From positions 6,683,001 through 6,747,000 of the forward strand of contig NC_037638.1 of NCBI RefSeq assembly GCF_003254395.2: 64,000 nt of DNA. Direction: 5' to 3'. The translations under genes were made by a program, and so were the position numbers. The notes under the pieces are model-generated. The model did no database searches. It saw only the letters and a program-made list of their open reading frames with translations, and was not told the origin of the DNA. This DNA is from Apis mellifera. Lineage: Eukaryota > Arthropoda > Insecta > Hymenoptera > Apidae. Shown piece by piece: positions 38,351 through 53,081 of this stretch (within the stretch, counting starts at the first letter, position 1; the number at the start of each line of letters is the position of its first letter).

Positions 38351-41242
38351 AAAAATCATCCGTCTCTTATTTAATTTTTTCACAAAACACTTTTTGTCGT
38401 AATAAAAAAATCTTTGCTTACTAATAAAATCACATCGTGAAATATACATCTTCCAATATTACTACACTCGGTCGATCTTCGATGACGGATAAGCAGTGTG
38501 CAGAAGCGAACCGATATACACGGAACGACATATCGAGCAATCTCGTTACTTCAATTGATGCTCAGAAATATAGCTGCCGCGTACGCGGTCGATAATCGAA
38601 TCTTCCAACCATTTTCGTTGTCCTCGTTTACACATGTGGTCAAATAAAAAAATCTTGTGCGAGTTATGACACTCTGGATAATTATCTAGAATTCGATTTA
38701 GAATTTTACGATACATCGAAAAACTATTATCGAATTTATTATGGAAAGAAAGAAGAAGAAATGAAAAATGGCGGAAAGTGTCACATAGAATCAGGTATTA
38801 ATTAGAGAAGTGTTAGTGTCACATAGGTTGGTGTTAATTAGAATTGCAAATATTCGACGGTTTTGGATCAAATATTCGCGAATAATTCTCACTTTATCTA
38901 TCCATCAGAGCAAATGGCTAGATTTTTTTTCTATTTAATTTCTTTGTTTGATTAATTACACGAGAAGGAAGGAATTTTAATTCAATTCAAAATTGTAGGT
39001 TTTTTTTATAATGATCGATCTTGTCGAAGTATTTCGTCACTCTGTTCTATTTGTATTTCTATTTTCATTTATTTTTAGAATCTCTACTCGCTACATACGT
39101 CATAATCATGCATGCGAAATGTCTCGTATTTCCACGGTATTCGAGTGCACAATATTCACTTTATACTTGTCTTGTCAATCAAAAAACGAAGTGATGTGAA
39201 ACAAAAGTTCCTCCGCAGAAAAGAAAAAAGAGACGTTGTTAAAGTTTTTGTCAATATTTTTTCTTTTCATCATTATTTTCGAAATGGTTAAATTGATCTT
39301 TTTAGGTTATATTTAATAATATTTTTTTTATATATAATTTATATATTTTTGTGTATCTTTCGTTTTAATTTAATCGTGAATGATTCGATGGGATATCAAC
39401 TGGATAATCCAATGAAAACGCATTATTTAGAGTACTAATCTAATAACTGTTGTAGTATTTCAACAATCGGATGATGTTAATTGTTCACCAATAAACTCCA
39501 GTAATACCATTCTTTCGAATAAGATCTTTCCAATTTGATGTATATTTCGCGATTCATTCTCAATTTTTTTTTCGATTGGTACTTGAAACAATTTTAACCG
39601 ATTAAATGAAATATATTAAAAATAAGATAAATTTGAATCTATATTTCAAAAGACTGTACTGTTTGCACAAAATTATAATAAAAAATGGCAACAACTTTTC
39701 CGTTAATCAACTAATTAATAAAAATTTCGCAGAATTCTGACATCTGCAAAGAAGGATGCACGTGCCGCCTCTTCTTTCGCGATAACGAAATTTCATCGAT
39801 TGCTCGCGTAGCATCGTGTGAAATATCTTTATCTAAACATTATCTAAATAGCGTTTCACCTCTGTCTTACCACCCGTAATGGAAAATTGAAGTCGTTGGC
39901 GCTTACGTGGTACATACTTTCGATAACGATCTCTGTTAAGGAACAAAGGCCGCAATGAAAATACCATAGTTGACTAAAAAAGAAGGGAAAAAAAAAAAGT
40001 ACTATAAATATTATCGCTTCGCGCAAAAAGTTGGCTTACCATAAGATAATAGCGTTGTCGTTATATTTCATCATCGCATGATCTGGATGGTTTATTATAA
40101 TGAAAAATAGTTTTGTTTTTTTCATTTTTTTTTTTTTATCACAAACATTACGCTTTCTTTTTTATTATATAGTTCGTCGTTATATAGTATATAGGTGGGA
40201 TTGGAAGTGTTTATAACACCGTTAACTTATCGGGTAATTGCTTTTTATAGTGGGAAACGTTTTAAGGACGATGTTGCGTGATGAGAATGATTTTTCTCTC
40301 GAAGGTTATGGAAATCTTTTCTCGAACCTTTATTTTCTTATGGGTGTTTCTCGTATCGATCGATTTCTACTGGAAACAAATTATATTAATATTTATCTCG
40401 AAATTTTTTTTTTATGTTATATTAGATTTTATGAATATATATAGTTAATAAAATAGAATATTGTGAGAGAAATGAAATAAATTAAAGAATATAACTGCTC
40501 TTTGTGAAAATAATCAAATGTTGGAAGATATTAAAAGAATAAAATTTTATATCGAACGAAATTGAAACAGAATAGAGACAGATACGTATTTCTTATTAAA
40601 TTCTTTCTCGAAATATTCACGTTGATCGATGAGCCTGAAATTTCCAGACTTGTTCAAAAAAATTAATTGTTTCCCCGCGTCACAAAATTCAGACCACATA
40701 ACCTAACATGCATCGACACAGACGTTGACGCGATAGAATTTCTTGTCGATGCAACGTCATTGCGAATATGATTTCAATCAAAAATCCATTGATCAATATC
40801 GATATACTTGTCGAAAAAGAATACAAATACCGTATTAGTAACATTAATCATTAATTATACGTATTTTAATATTTTGTTATAAATAATCGATAAGCAAATT
40901 TCCTCCAAAAAAAAGTGAGCAGCCAATTACAAAACCCGATCGTAAGCTGAATCTACATAAACATATATGAATATTAATAAATAAAAATGATAAGCAAAAT
41001 TGTCTTAATCCCGAACATTGTTTCCATAATTTCAAGACCTCTCTTTCCCTTGATTTAACAAGTTGATATATTCACAGGACGATTTTCGACCAAAAAAAAA
41101 AAAAAAAAAATTTTAAACATTTGACTTCGTTGAATTAGAATTCCATTTACTCCTCTAAAAGATCCTCCCACGAATATATCAACACTTTTCCATCGAAATC
41201 GAAAATAAAAAAAAAACCGAGAGAAAATAAAAAAAAAAGAGG

Positions 41243-41291
41243 ATGGAAGACAAAGGGGCCAATCGTGCTGGAAAAAAAAAAAATTGTCCAG
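41243..41291 (+). CDS. KCNQ: possible alternative KCNQ start (extension of the S1-start exon)
   Basis: ATG at 41243 is in frame with the exon that follows and is the first ATG after the stop at 41228. It would add a short start (MEDKGANRAGKKKNCP) and make the exon a first coding exon preceded by UTR. Start context is moderate (A at -3). It competes with splicing at 41292. Confidence 0.4.
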
Positions 41292-41850
41292 GTGAGAGCA
41301 ACGAGAGTCTTCCACGAGGCAAGGAGCAATGCTCGAGGCTGACGGAGAAGCGTTCGAGCGCCGCGGCCGCATACGCGGCCCTCCAGGCGAGCGAGGATGA
41401 GCTGATCGCGGAGCACTGCCTCGAGTCCGAGGACGCGGCGCTGAAAACGCCTGGAAGCGAGACGGAGGACACGGAGGACAACGGGGCGCAGATGGAGGAG
41501 GCCGCCTCCTCGCCTGGCCGCCGCTTCACCTTCCTCAGGCGGTTCCGATCGCCCAGATTCGGCGAGGCGCACCACAAAAGGGTGCCCACGCCGATGAAGA
41601 GGAAGTACAGGCGGAAGAAGAGCAAGGACGACATCATAAACAACGATATGAACGCGGCCGAGGTGGAGCCGCCGAGTTTGAACCAAGCCGGTGTCCCAGA
41701 CCCTTATTATCCGATCTATCTGCCGATCGACCAGGCCTTCAAGGCCAAGTACGTGTTCCACCACAAGAAGGGGAAGACGTTTCAGGAGAGGTTGTACGTG
41801 TTCCTGGAACACCCCGGCGGATGGATCTGCTTCATCTATCATTTCACCGT
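41292..41850 (+). CDS. KCNQ: KCNQ channel, exon encoding N-terminal region and start of S1
   Basis: This exon encodes residues 104 to 289 of the model. The first part is acidic and low in complexity (Ala, Glu and Ser rich, near SSAAAAYAALQ). It is followed by a basic stretch (MKRKYRRKKSKDD) and then the family's pre-S1 region (TFQERLYVFLEHPGGW) and early S1 (CFIYHFTV). KCNQ1 has the equivalent NFLERPTGW and CFVYHF. The donor is ACCGT/GTGAGT at 41851, leaving two bases. The exon is much GC-richer than its surroundings, which opens a 237-codon antisense frame that I treat as a shadow. The 5' edge is uncertain: the AG at 41290-41291 follows adenine runs rather than pyrimidines. An ATG at 41243, just after an in-frame stop at 41228, could start a shorter isoform in the same frame. 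Confidence 0.9.
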
Positions 41851-44800
41851 GTGAGTACACTTTGTTTCTATGAGGGGACGGTGAAGTTACGCCCCTCTGC
41901 TTGGGATTGATCCAGACCTGGACAGGATAAATGGTAATTCGTTGATCGAATTCGCCGATTCCTTCTTGGAATATTTCTTTTTTTATAACTGCGATGAGAA
42001 TATCGTTTTTTCGAATTAAAATATTCGAATTCTTATCGAAAAAAAGTTACAAAGATATTCGATAACTTTTTTTAGGTGAACGAGATTTTTTTCGAGATTA
42101 TTTCCTCAATTTCAATTCAAACACCTCGAAGATTTTAATATTCAGATTGAAAAAAAAATATATAATAGAGTGACTTCTCAGCATTTTAGGATAAATTAAA
42201 AATTTACCTTCGACCGGATAACCTTTCGACGCTAAAGCGGATACTATTCTATATTCATAAACCTTGACAATCTGCACCTGCAGTCGTTAATATAAATTAT
42301 TATATTCCTCGATTTTGAATTCGCTCGAATCGCTCACAGAACGCATTATTCCTCTCTGCGCTATAATCTATACGTACACGTACACAAGCATCGATACGAT
42401 TGTGTTTCGAATTAATATTCGAAACTGACATTACGTCGTATGTACTAAACGTGAAATTGATTCGGACTAATGCAAGGATCAACGCGTTACGTAGAAGCGT
42501 CTCTCCTTCCGAATAAACTGAGCACGTGGGGAATTAGAGACATATCGACAGATTCGTTACTCTGTTATGTCCACCGTCGAGGTTTCTATCCGTGCATAAG
42601 CAGCCCACAAACGATATTGGGAGTCGAGTGATGGATTTAAGTCGGTGATTCACAAGATCGTTGTACGTTGTTCATTTTATAACGTTGCGCGAGTTAAACC
42701 CATCGCTACAAAGTCCAAAACTGAAACTTTTGTACTTTGTGGCGATTTTAACAATACAACTAGAGATTTTTGAGATGATTTCAAGTAACTTTTTCCTTTG
42801 GAAAAATTTTCGTTTCGATCTTGTTAACGATTTATTAACGAAAAGCATTAACCAATCACAGTGCGATTCGTCGACCGCCATTGTTTCTGTTCTGTTCTCT
42901 CTTCTTTCCAACAGGTATTATGTGACGAAGGAACGAGTAAAGTTTAATATAAAAATATAATAAAGTTTATGCACGTTGGATCGGGCGAGAACACACGGTC
43001 CATGTTTTATGGATGCAAATAAGAAGGAAAGATGGAAATGTATTTGTGCATGGAGGAATTCCAATAGAAAAATAGAAATGGAAGGAGAATAACTTAGACA
43101 TGTTGTTGTAACATGTTGTTGAAATACATTGCGGCCAAAACTTTGAAATCGATAACTTTTTTTTTATGAAATTTCAAATTGAAATTCTAATCGGAAAAAT
43201 CTTTGGGGAAAAATTTGTTGTATACAATCTCAATTATAATAAATTTCATTTATTTACAAATATTTTATTCAATTTAAATTCCTACAATTTGTTGAGAAAA
43301 TAATATGTAAAAAATTTTCATTTCATCAAAATGCATCGGGTCAAAATGTTGAATTATAGTTTATAAAAAAAGAAAAACTAGAAATTATTCATATCATACG
43401 ATCAATCAATATTTAAATATTATTCGTACGCTTTTGCATATTTCAATCAATAATCTTATTCATCCTCTCGAGGATCATTTCCTATTTTCTGTACACAATC
43501 CTCTATCCTGTCCCCGAAGACAAATATTTCTCTGTATTGGAAGCAACGTCAGTTATTCGAAATAGAAATGGTTTGATTCAACAAGTGAATCGAAATTCTT
43601 TTGTATCATATATGTATGTATATAGATATAGAATGTTAATATATTCGTGGAACAGATTTAGAGGATTCTAGAGGCCAGAGAAATACAAAAATATCGATTG
43701 AAGCTTATTTATTAAATTATAAGTAATTTAAGTTTGCGGTAAAAATAAAACGTGACAAAAATAGTGTAACGAAGATAGAGCAATCTCACAATCTTTCGTT
43801 TTAACAAAATTCTATATTTTTGTTTATAAGGAAATTATAATTAATTATTATTTTATTATAATACGATAGAAAGTAACAATTACTTTGGACAAAGTAATTA
43901 ATAGTAATATGTAGTCTTGAAACTTGTTGGTAAATGTGATTACATAACTTCCAACGTCATTATGCAACTTTTATAAAAGGCTAGTATATAAGAGTTTGAA
44001 ATTATTAAATATATACTTTGATTAATTGTCTACTTTGGCTCAACGTCAGTAAACTAAGCTTTAAACTTCACGAACTATTGCTCGAATAAAGTTTAACTTA
44101 GTCCTACGAATCTCAATCGAGAAAGATTCATAAAAAATACAAGACTCATAAAAAAATTTCTATCCTAAAGTAAATATTTACAAACTATCTTCCAATGGAC
44201 ATAAATTTCTTGTTACAATTACCGTCATAATTTATCACAATTTTTTTTTTATCTTCAATTTTCATTCTAACTTTTATTCTAATATCGAATATTTCAAAAT
44301 ACGTATATTTAGATATTCTTTGAAATTTGCTTCGAAATTGAAATTTCGAAATAGTACTCCTGGACATGCATGCATTTGTATGATTGCATAAAATATCACG
44401 AGCCAGGGATATAGACACTCCATTTTTGCCCCTTGGTCACGTTGGATGCCATCTCTAAAAAAAAAAAAAGAAAAAAAAGATAAAATGAAATACAGTTACG
44501 TGTTAACAAAAAAAAAAAAAAAAATAAATAAATATCTACTCACCTTTCCCAACTCGGAAATTGTGAAAATCGTAAAAATGTTATCACCAAGGTTTCACGT
44601 CTTACGAGGTTATTTTTAACCCCCGTTTCGCGAGACGAGCGCCGCGAATAAACGTCATCGTAAAACCTTCGACTAAAAGGAAGGCACTGTTCGAAAGTAT
44701 ACATGTTTCCACCTCCTCTTAAAACGTGTATATCGTTCCTGACCGCTGTTTTATTTCCGTTTGCTTCTTCGTTCGGGTGTATCGTAAAAATCCATCTTTG

Positions 44801-47800
44801 ATCCGCCCACGACCCCATCACCTGCATAAGGATCAAAATACTCTCGGTTTTCTCATGTATTATTCAGAATTTTCGTCGTTTTCCATTATTCTTTCTTTTT
44901 TTTTTCTCACTTTTTTCAATCATTCTCTCTCTCTCTCTCTCGCTCTCTCTGAGCACGCGTGTCCTTCCTTTTTCAAAGTTGCCGCGAAGTACCGCAACCC
45001 TTTAAATAATTCATTACGAAAACAAAGTACATGCAGAATGGAACGTGGCATCGAAGCCTATCGATCGCATGAATGCGACGTTTATGCTCCCCTTTTTATC
45101 TTCGCCTCCTTCCCTTTTTTTTATCGTCTGCTATATGACAGCAAAACGATTGTTCTTATCGTTCCTCGTTAATTTCCTGTTGCAGAGAATAGTTTCTACT
45201 TGACGCTTTTAATGAGGCTGCGCTATGCGTTCCGTTTTTCTCGTTGCTTCAGTTTCCGGTTTTACTGGTCATTATTAGTCATACTTGTTCCAAACGGCGA
45301 GTTTGGACCTTTGGAAATTGAATCACATATGATTAATCTGTTATTTATTGTTTTAAAATGATTTTTGATAGAGAATATATATATTTGAATTTGTACGATA
45401 CCTTAAATGACTGATGATCATGTTGGATTCTTGAACTATTGGTTATCATAATATTTAAATATATTCATTGTTTAAATCAGGAGTGATCAACTGCTATTCT
45501 CATGGAAATTCCTCTATGTGTAAAGCAGAATTTTTTATTCGATGTATTAAAGTCAAAATTCTGCAACGTTCCATGATACTGATTCGTCTCTTGTTCGAAT
45601 TTTCCATTGCTATATATTTTCGCTTATCTCTTTTTTCTCTGGACACATATGTTGGAGAATTTTCAACCGGGTGACCCGTGTTGATTCCACGATAATAAAG
45701 TACGCTATCGCAGTTTTGACGATGCGAAACGTCACGATCGGAAATTATCACGGAAGCGTCTTTCATTTTGTCCTCGACGCAGTCACACTCACAATTCGAA
45801 CGCGCCATTCATTTCCGAATACGTGGATCTCTTTTTCGTCAACTTCGAACATGTTTGAACTGCATAATTTATCTGGTTTCCTGGTATATCCTTCTTTAGA
45901 CATTTTTTTTCTTTAACCTAGAAATTATCAACAATAAAATCAGCTTTCTTTATAATTCATTAATAATATGAATTTTAATTTAACAAAATATTGTTGACAT
46001 ACTTGAAAGAAAGAAAAGTCGGTCTACTTCACGCTATATTACTTGATAAAAATCCAAAGTAATAGTTTAACTATACTTGCTTGGTCAATTGATATCTTGG
46101 ACAGTATGCAAAATAGGAATAAATATTGCACTCGAAGTGATAATGATCTCAGATCGCGTGTCATTTTATATGAGAAATTTTTCAGTTCAGAATATTTCAA
46201 GGAATTTAAATTAGATCACGAGAGTTGAATGTAATGATTTTCTATTGCATAGATTGATATTCAAATTATCGCTATTATTGTGTTGTATTGGTACACTGAT
46301 TTGGATTATTTGATAATAATTCAAAATAGAGAAAGGGATATGAGCTTAATGAATTTGCAATACTTCCGTGGATAAATTGCAAGATTATCTCAATGATAAA
46401 TTATTTCCTATCTATAGAATGTTTCGTCCGAGTTGAATAATTTATTAGTCACAGTATATGTAAGGAATGCTGCATAATTCTATACTATATGAAATATTCC
46501 CTATCTTCTAAATTATGTAAAGATTGAGTATTTATTAAGAGGTTATAAGACTAATTTGACTCTATCACTAATTCACTTTGTGAAATTTTCTTTCGAGAGA
46601 AATTGATAAACTTACAATTTCATCTATAAATTTATGAAATGAATTTTAGGAATATTGCAAATTTTTTTTGAAATAAAAGTAATAAATATATCAAAGCTTA
46701 CCTTTTGAATGTAACTGAAACATTAGTTGTAGTTTTTATTTATCTGATTCGAATATGAATACTTGTCATCCATGTTGTCACTGTGTTGCATGTATGCATA
46801 CTCATATTTAACATAGTTTATAAATATAAATTTATCAATGTGTTAATGATAAATATAAAATTGTGAATTTTTTTTTAATATCATAAATAATAAACTTTTT
46901 CTAATTGGAAAATTATATAATTTTATAAAATTTAAAATGAAAATATTTTAGATGATTAATCAGCCAATCAGCAACCTTATACAATGACACGTCATAGGGA
47001 CTTTTATAAATTACATTGTTAATAGGTGGCACTTCCCGCCTTTCTTTTACTGTTTCTTTTCATAACCTTTTCAAATAAATGGTGTAACATCACTTGTGCG
47101 CGGTACATCGTTTTGTTTTCCGAATTCTATTCTTTTTTAACGCTATTTTGTCGTAGATTAAAATTGCGTAGTGATTATTATTCTAATATATTTTTTTTGT
47201 ATTTCGATATAATAGTGAAATGAATTAAACAGTGAATCAGTCTGTTTAGATAGATCTTTTCAAAAGTCGTTATTCTTCGTTGCTTCATGTTTAATTTAAA
47301 AACGTCGTATATATTTTTCTAAAGTAAATGTTAATCAGTATCAGTATCACATTTATAACGTTATATATGATTTGTTCGTATTCTGAAAAGTATTGATAAG
47401 TGTTCAGTGAACGAGAAAGTGTACATTTTTTTATAATCGATGTAAAATTGAAGACGAATATTTGTCGTTTCTTAGCTCATTTCTTAACAAAGGAAATAGA
47501 TATATTGTGTGTATAGCATATAATCGACTATCTGCACGAAAGGTTTCTCAACGAGACGATGATTTTTTATCGAAAATAATTTTAATTGCGTAAGTTTTTC
47601 TCATATTTTTTTCGATTTATTCATTTTTTTATTTTTAATGATTATTTTTAAATTTATAAAAAAATTTTTCTAAAATGAAAAGAATACATCATATTTCTAT
47701 ATCTTTCTATAACCTATCTTTCTATAATCTATTTTTTGAATATTAATATTTTTTCATGAAATTTTCTTATAAAATCTTATTAGTATTATCTATAGTAGCA

Positions 47801-50800
47801 TTTTACTCGAAGAAACGTCACATTAACTGCTAATGCTTCGGCCTACTTCCCTGACTGCATAAATAGCAGCATTATTAGGTGCAATACATATGCCGGCTAT
47901 TTGCGTGTCGCTTGTTATTTTTAGAAAAGAAATCATTCTCGACGATGCATACGCGTAATCTTTCCGAGTTAGGCATGCCACGAATTTTTCGCATTTCAAT
48001 CCTCATTCCATACATGAGCATCGTTAAATTTTTTAATGGTCAGGTGTGCTCATTCGACACAGAAAAATATACATATATATTTGCGAGTATCGATTTCGCA
48101 AACGACATTTCGAGTTCGAAGCGAAGTTCACGACAACTTTCTCGTGAACTTTTGTCAAAATTTTTTACGATTTATCGGAATTATTTTTATTATAATTTCG
48201 GAAATTAATCTTTGGTTCTCGAATAATTTTATGTAAAAAGAATGAATTGTAAAAAATTTAAACATTTATTGAAATAGAGTGTTCGAATCTTGAATTTTTT
48301 TTTTTGATCTTGTTAAAGAAAGAGAAATTAATCGTCTATTTTATTTTCCATATAATTTTGAGTGATTTTTATTTTTATTATTCCAATTGTTATCGAACAA
48401 ATTTTTTTTTAAAAATCAATTTGAAAAACTACTGGTTAATTGAGAGTAGAGAGGTTAGTGATTTCCTGAATTTTTTCAAAATTTTTGAAAACCTGAAATA
48501 TTGAAAAAAATCGGAAGGAATAAAATAGTCCTAAAGGTAAAGGAAGATGTAATAAAAGGGATAATATGGAATCATTTTCACGCTACGAATATTTTAAAGC
48601 ATAAAAAACTCACATATACTAACTTTATGGAGTATCTATGCAAGTATTGTTAAAAGCACATATAATAATATGGAATATTTTTAGTAGGTCATAGCTAGGA
48701 TATATATTCTTTTAATGGAGTCATATAATTATTAATTCAGTAATTGATGCAGCTTCTTTTACTCTCTAATAAAAAAAATTAACTTATTTTTTTTAAAAAA
48801 TACCAATAATTTAGTTTCAATTTTATTTATATAAAAGATTCTTTTTAATTTAAAAAAGAAATTATTCATTGCAATAAAATTAAAGTAGTTAAGAATTTTT
48901 CCATTAATTATAATGATATATCTGAAACTTCACCAGAGTTTCACATTTTTATTTAAAATAATTCAATATGCTTATGATCTATTAAACAGATTGTCATTAA
49001 TTTCAGAGTGGTAGGATGGCTTGTTTGAAATTACAATGTGTGATACGTTTATAAATTTATAAACTTTATGGGTATATTCACTTTGCGTGCTGATATATAA
49101 TTCAGATTTCAATTGTCTATATTTATTCATAAGTTGATGATAATTCAATGTTTGTTTCGCATTATACATAATTGATGTTTATTAAACGAGATACTTGTCT
49201 ATAATAAAAAAAAAAAATTCTTCAAAGATGTTATTTCAGAGATACTAAATGGCACATTTTTAAATATTTATTAAAATATAAATTTCATACAATTGTATAC
49301 ATTATTAATCCATACTCGAATATTAATTGCTAGCATTATCAATTCTAACAAATCTTCTCACAAATTTTCGAATTACCAAAATTAATTATTAGAATAATAA
49401 TACACATAAAAAAATTCTCTTATCTTTCAAAGTAAAGTGCACATCGCGAATGAATCCTATTTTTCTCACATTCTGCGATCTGATTATCGAAACAATATTG
49501 CTCGCAAGTGTTTTATACAATTATAACATGGAAAGGACTAAAAAAAAAAAAGGAAAAGAGAAAAATCTGATTCAAGCTTAATAACGAGCGATAGGAACGG
49601 ACAGATCGATCGAGAGTAAAATGCACGGCGTGGAAAATTCATTTTCGGCGAAATTGCGGTTTGTATTATTTTACCGATCGTTTCCGCCCGTTGAATTACC
49701 ACAGACTCGGTCATAAACGAATGTCAACGGCGCCTCGTAACAATCGAGTTACGTCTTATTTTTTTTTCGATTTGTGAAAACGATACGCGTGAATAAATAT
49801 ATCATCTTTGTACTTTTTCTATTTAAACGAATTTGTTTAGAATTTTGATGAAAATATTTAACAAGATATTAGTGCAAGAAAATTATAGTTCATCTTATGT
49901 ATTTAATCATATTTTATCGCTAGGATAGTCTATACGATTAGTGTGCTCTCGACATCGATAGACTCTTCATCGTGGAGGACGGTCGATAGGTGCTCGAGAA
50001 TTTATCCCTTGTTGGTCGAACGATTTTGTCGAGTGGTATACAACGAATGTATTATAAGCGACACTTTTCTGATTTTCCAAAGAGGATTTATTATAATGCT
50101 ATCCAAATATACCGTTTCGTGATACATTCTTTATCTATCGTTTTAAATATCTATTATAATTAAAATTATCACCGAATTAGTTTTTCAAGGATCGTTTTAA
50201 AATAAGTGATCAATTAATTGAAATTAGAATTAGACTTAAAATTGTAACGGTTTTAAATTAGTTTCAGTAACTTTCGATAGATGGCACTATTGGTTCCTTT
50301 CTATTACCTTTCTTTCCTGTTCTATTCTTAACCTCTTAAGCGAAGTTAAGAATTTTTTTATGATCATTTGTTCGTTAATTTCTATCTTCAATCTATTCTT
50401 CAATAATTCATTTAAAAACTCGCAAACAATTTTCGATTTCTAAAAAAAGAAAAATACATACTTTTTTTTTGTCAATATAATACATATAATGTATTATAGA
50501 CTCATCAGACCCAAAAAAAAAAACTAATTAATAAATAATAAAATTTCTTTAAATAACATTATTTAAAATATTTGAATAAAACTTACAGCCATTATCTTAT
50601 ACCTGTTCATACAACCTCGGCTACAGTTATTCGATTCATTGAATAATAAATTATTGAAGTAACTTATAGAAGTAACTTTATATCCGAACTTCGACCGTTA
50701 AAATCTCGCCCATCTCTCATCGAGGATAATATATCTTGTTTAAAAACGAATTTAAGAATCGAGATTTAAAAAAAAGGAAAAATAAAAGAAAAAGAATAAC

Positions 50801-52054
50801 GAAAGGGGGAAAAGCAGAACGATAACGAACGGATACAAACTTATCGACACGAAACGGGCAAAGGTTTTGCCCAACACCGTAAAAAGGGCGAGAAGGGTCG
50901 CGCAAGGGACAATTATCATAGTAGGTCGACGAAGGTGACCCGTGAGGCAGCCGAGGGAGGTGTGCAGCCCGGAATTATAGTCGGTCGACACGCCATCTTA
51001 AAGCGTGGAACACGTGGAGACTTCGTTAACGCTCGTCGTTACTTAACGATCTATCGCTCCCTTAATAAATTACTTGCACAACCGGTCGAGCTGATTACCG
51101 CGATTCCTCTCGATCCACCGCGTTAATATCCCGCGGTATCTGCATTCGAAGAGATGCTGTCGGCCATATTTCAATTTGTATCACTTGCTATTACTATTCC
51201 TATTTTATCGTCACGCCTAATCCACACGGATTATTAATTCTTTGCATTTAAAATCATATTGTTTAATTTTCGAATAAATAATTAAATAAATATATTTGTT
51301 TCTTCGATAATTTTTAATTAACACTTTTTTTAGAAATTTATTTTATAAGAAGAAGGAAAAAATCTGGAAATCGAAATTTTAAGTGTTTTATCCTCGCAAT
51401 TTTTTTTTTTTCTCTTTTGATACGAGCGAATCAAGCAGGATCAATGCACAGGTGTCACGAAAGGGGGTGCGGTACGCGAGATTGGGTTTAAATCGAATCG
51501 AATATATACCGAGGAAGTGGTGAAATCTCGAGTCATCTGCATTTCCAACTGTTAAATATCGGCCTACATATCGTGCTCGTGCATATTCTATCGCGTTGCT
51601 TCGTTTGTTATTCCGCATCGGCTCGTGGATCGTCTTCTGGTCGCGTGCCGATGCGGACCGCGGGTATAAATTAAATTGCTTTCGAGTTCGCCTGTGTATA
51701 ATCGATGGAAAAATTTGTTGGGACGATTTGCGAATTTTCATAGCTCGCGTGACAGTGAAAGTAGAATTTTCGTTATTATCGTATCGAGATATTATTATTA
51801 TTTTGTCGAATATTTGTAAGTTAATTCGAAACGAAAAATTTTAAATGAAAATCGAAATTTTTAATTTTTTCCAATCCATTTACTTTCGTTAATTGATTTC
51901 GAAATTAAAGATATTAAAAATTTTAATATTTTCTTTCCTTCAAAATATATGAAGGAAATATCAAACGAGATTATTTATTTTTTTAGAAAATTATATGTAA
52001 ATGTATTTCTTCGTTTACTTTGTCTTTAAATTAATTTTTGTGAATAATAAATTT

Positions 52055-52058
<4 letters not shown>

Positions 52059-52101
<43 letters not shown>
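52059..52101. repeat. (TA)n microsatellite
   Basis: Uninterrupted TA alternation of about 43 bases in the second long intron. Confidence 0.95.
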
Positions 52102-52104
<3 letters not shown>

Positions 52105-53065
52105 AATGTAAGTGGAGGTTGCAATAAGGATCTCGAAGAGTCGCGTAATAGTCGCATTTTGGCCATCGTGACTAAATAATTAAATTTCTCTCGGGAGTCA
52201 GAATCGTGAAATTCGTAGTTCCTCGACTGCGGATCGTATAGTCTTGATATCATGGAGAAGAGCATGCTTCATTTCTCATGCAGTAAATGTTCTATGAGAT
52301 CGTCCTTGTCTCCGAGTCAGTAGCCTGCCGTACTTGAAAATTCGAAAAGGATTCATTCAAGTTACAGTTCCGTCTCCCTAGTTATATCTCTTAGTTTATC
52401 GCGTTCCCTCTCTGTAAATTTTATTTTTACCCGACTTTTTCGGGTCCCATGCATTTTAAGTAATTTTATTTTACTCGAGTAGAGTAACACTGCCCTATAT
52501 TGCCTATATCTCCAGGCAATTCCCTCAACTTTCTTTTCTTTCTTTTTTTTTTTAGAAAAATTCTTTCCGTAACATAATTTATAACTTTTTTAATACATAT
52601 GATATTTTAGTTCGTGCAATAAGTTGAAGTTTGTTCAATAATATTTGAAAAATTATTCATTTCTTTTTTAAATTATTTTACCTCAAAATGATAAATTTAT
52701 TATCAAGTAAAACATTTTTGTAACCACGAAGAAAATGTCTAAACAACAGTTAAACTTTCGTCGATCGATTTAATAATGTGTATTCGTGACCGTAAACAGG
52801 TATAATTTACCGAATAATTGATCACTGCATTGTAATTACGGTATCTTATTGTTTCTTTCAAATTTGTGTGTGAATTCAATTATTTCGTGAGGAGGATAAG
52901 TAATATTATCGGTACAGTATTTCATATTCTTTTGTTTGAACGTATCTCGATATTATTTAGAATTCTGTGAAGTGAATATATACACTTCGCAAGAAATGCT
53001 TATCGACAGAAGCAAGACGATCGTTAACTTTTATTTGCAACGTCTATAGTTTGGACGTCAACGAA

Positions 53066-53081
53066 TAGCTACGCGTAGCTA
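53066..53081. other. 16-bp perfect palindrome
   Basis: TAGCTACGCGTAGCTA reads identically on both strands. The surrounding 52.98-53.5 kb has a more even composition than the rest of the intron and may be a dispersed repeat relic. Confidence 0.85.

Larger units (their letters stand above)
30681..41291 (+). other. KCNQ: KCNQ first long intron (10.6 kb)
   Basis: AT-rich DNA with no supported gene on either strand. Contents of note are a nested palindrome at 32812-32850, a GC-balanced patch near 34260-34500 and a compound CT/TA/CA-CG repeat at 38229-38350. The 36.2-38.2 kb part is particularly AT-rich. The 3' end lacks a pyrimidine tract before the AG at 41290-41291. Confidence 0.55.

Noticed and set aside
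41147..41860. A 237-codon antisense frame opposite the S1-start exon
   Set aside because: It is the shadow of a GC-rich coding exon on the + strand, whose product is clearly a KCNQ channel. The antisense translation has no recognisable domain.
42915..42936. A 22-nt microexon after the acceptor at 42914
   Set aside because: With a donor at CGA/GTAAAG it would end in phase 0, which does not fit the next exon, which needs two bases already supplied.
45168..45190. Strong acceptor-like TTTCCTGTTGCAG within the 13.3-kb intron, suggesting a hidden exon
   Set aside because: No open frame of the needed phase with a good donor follows, and no channel sequence is encoded there.
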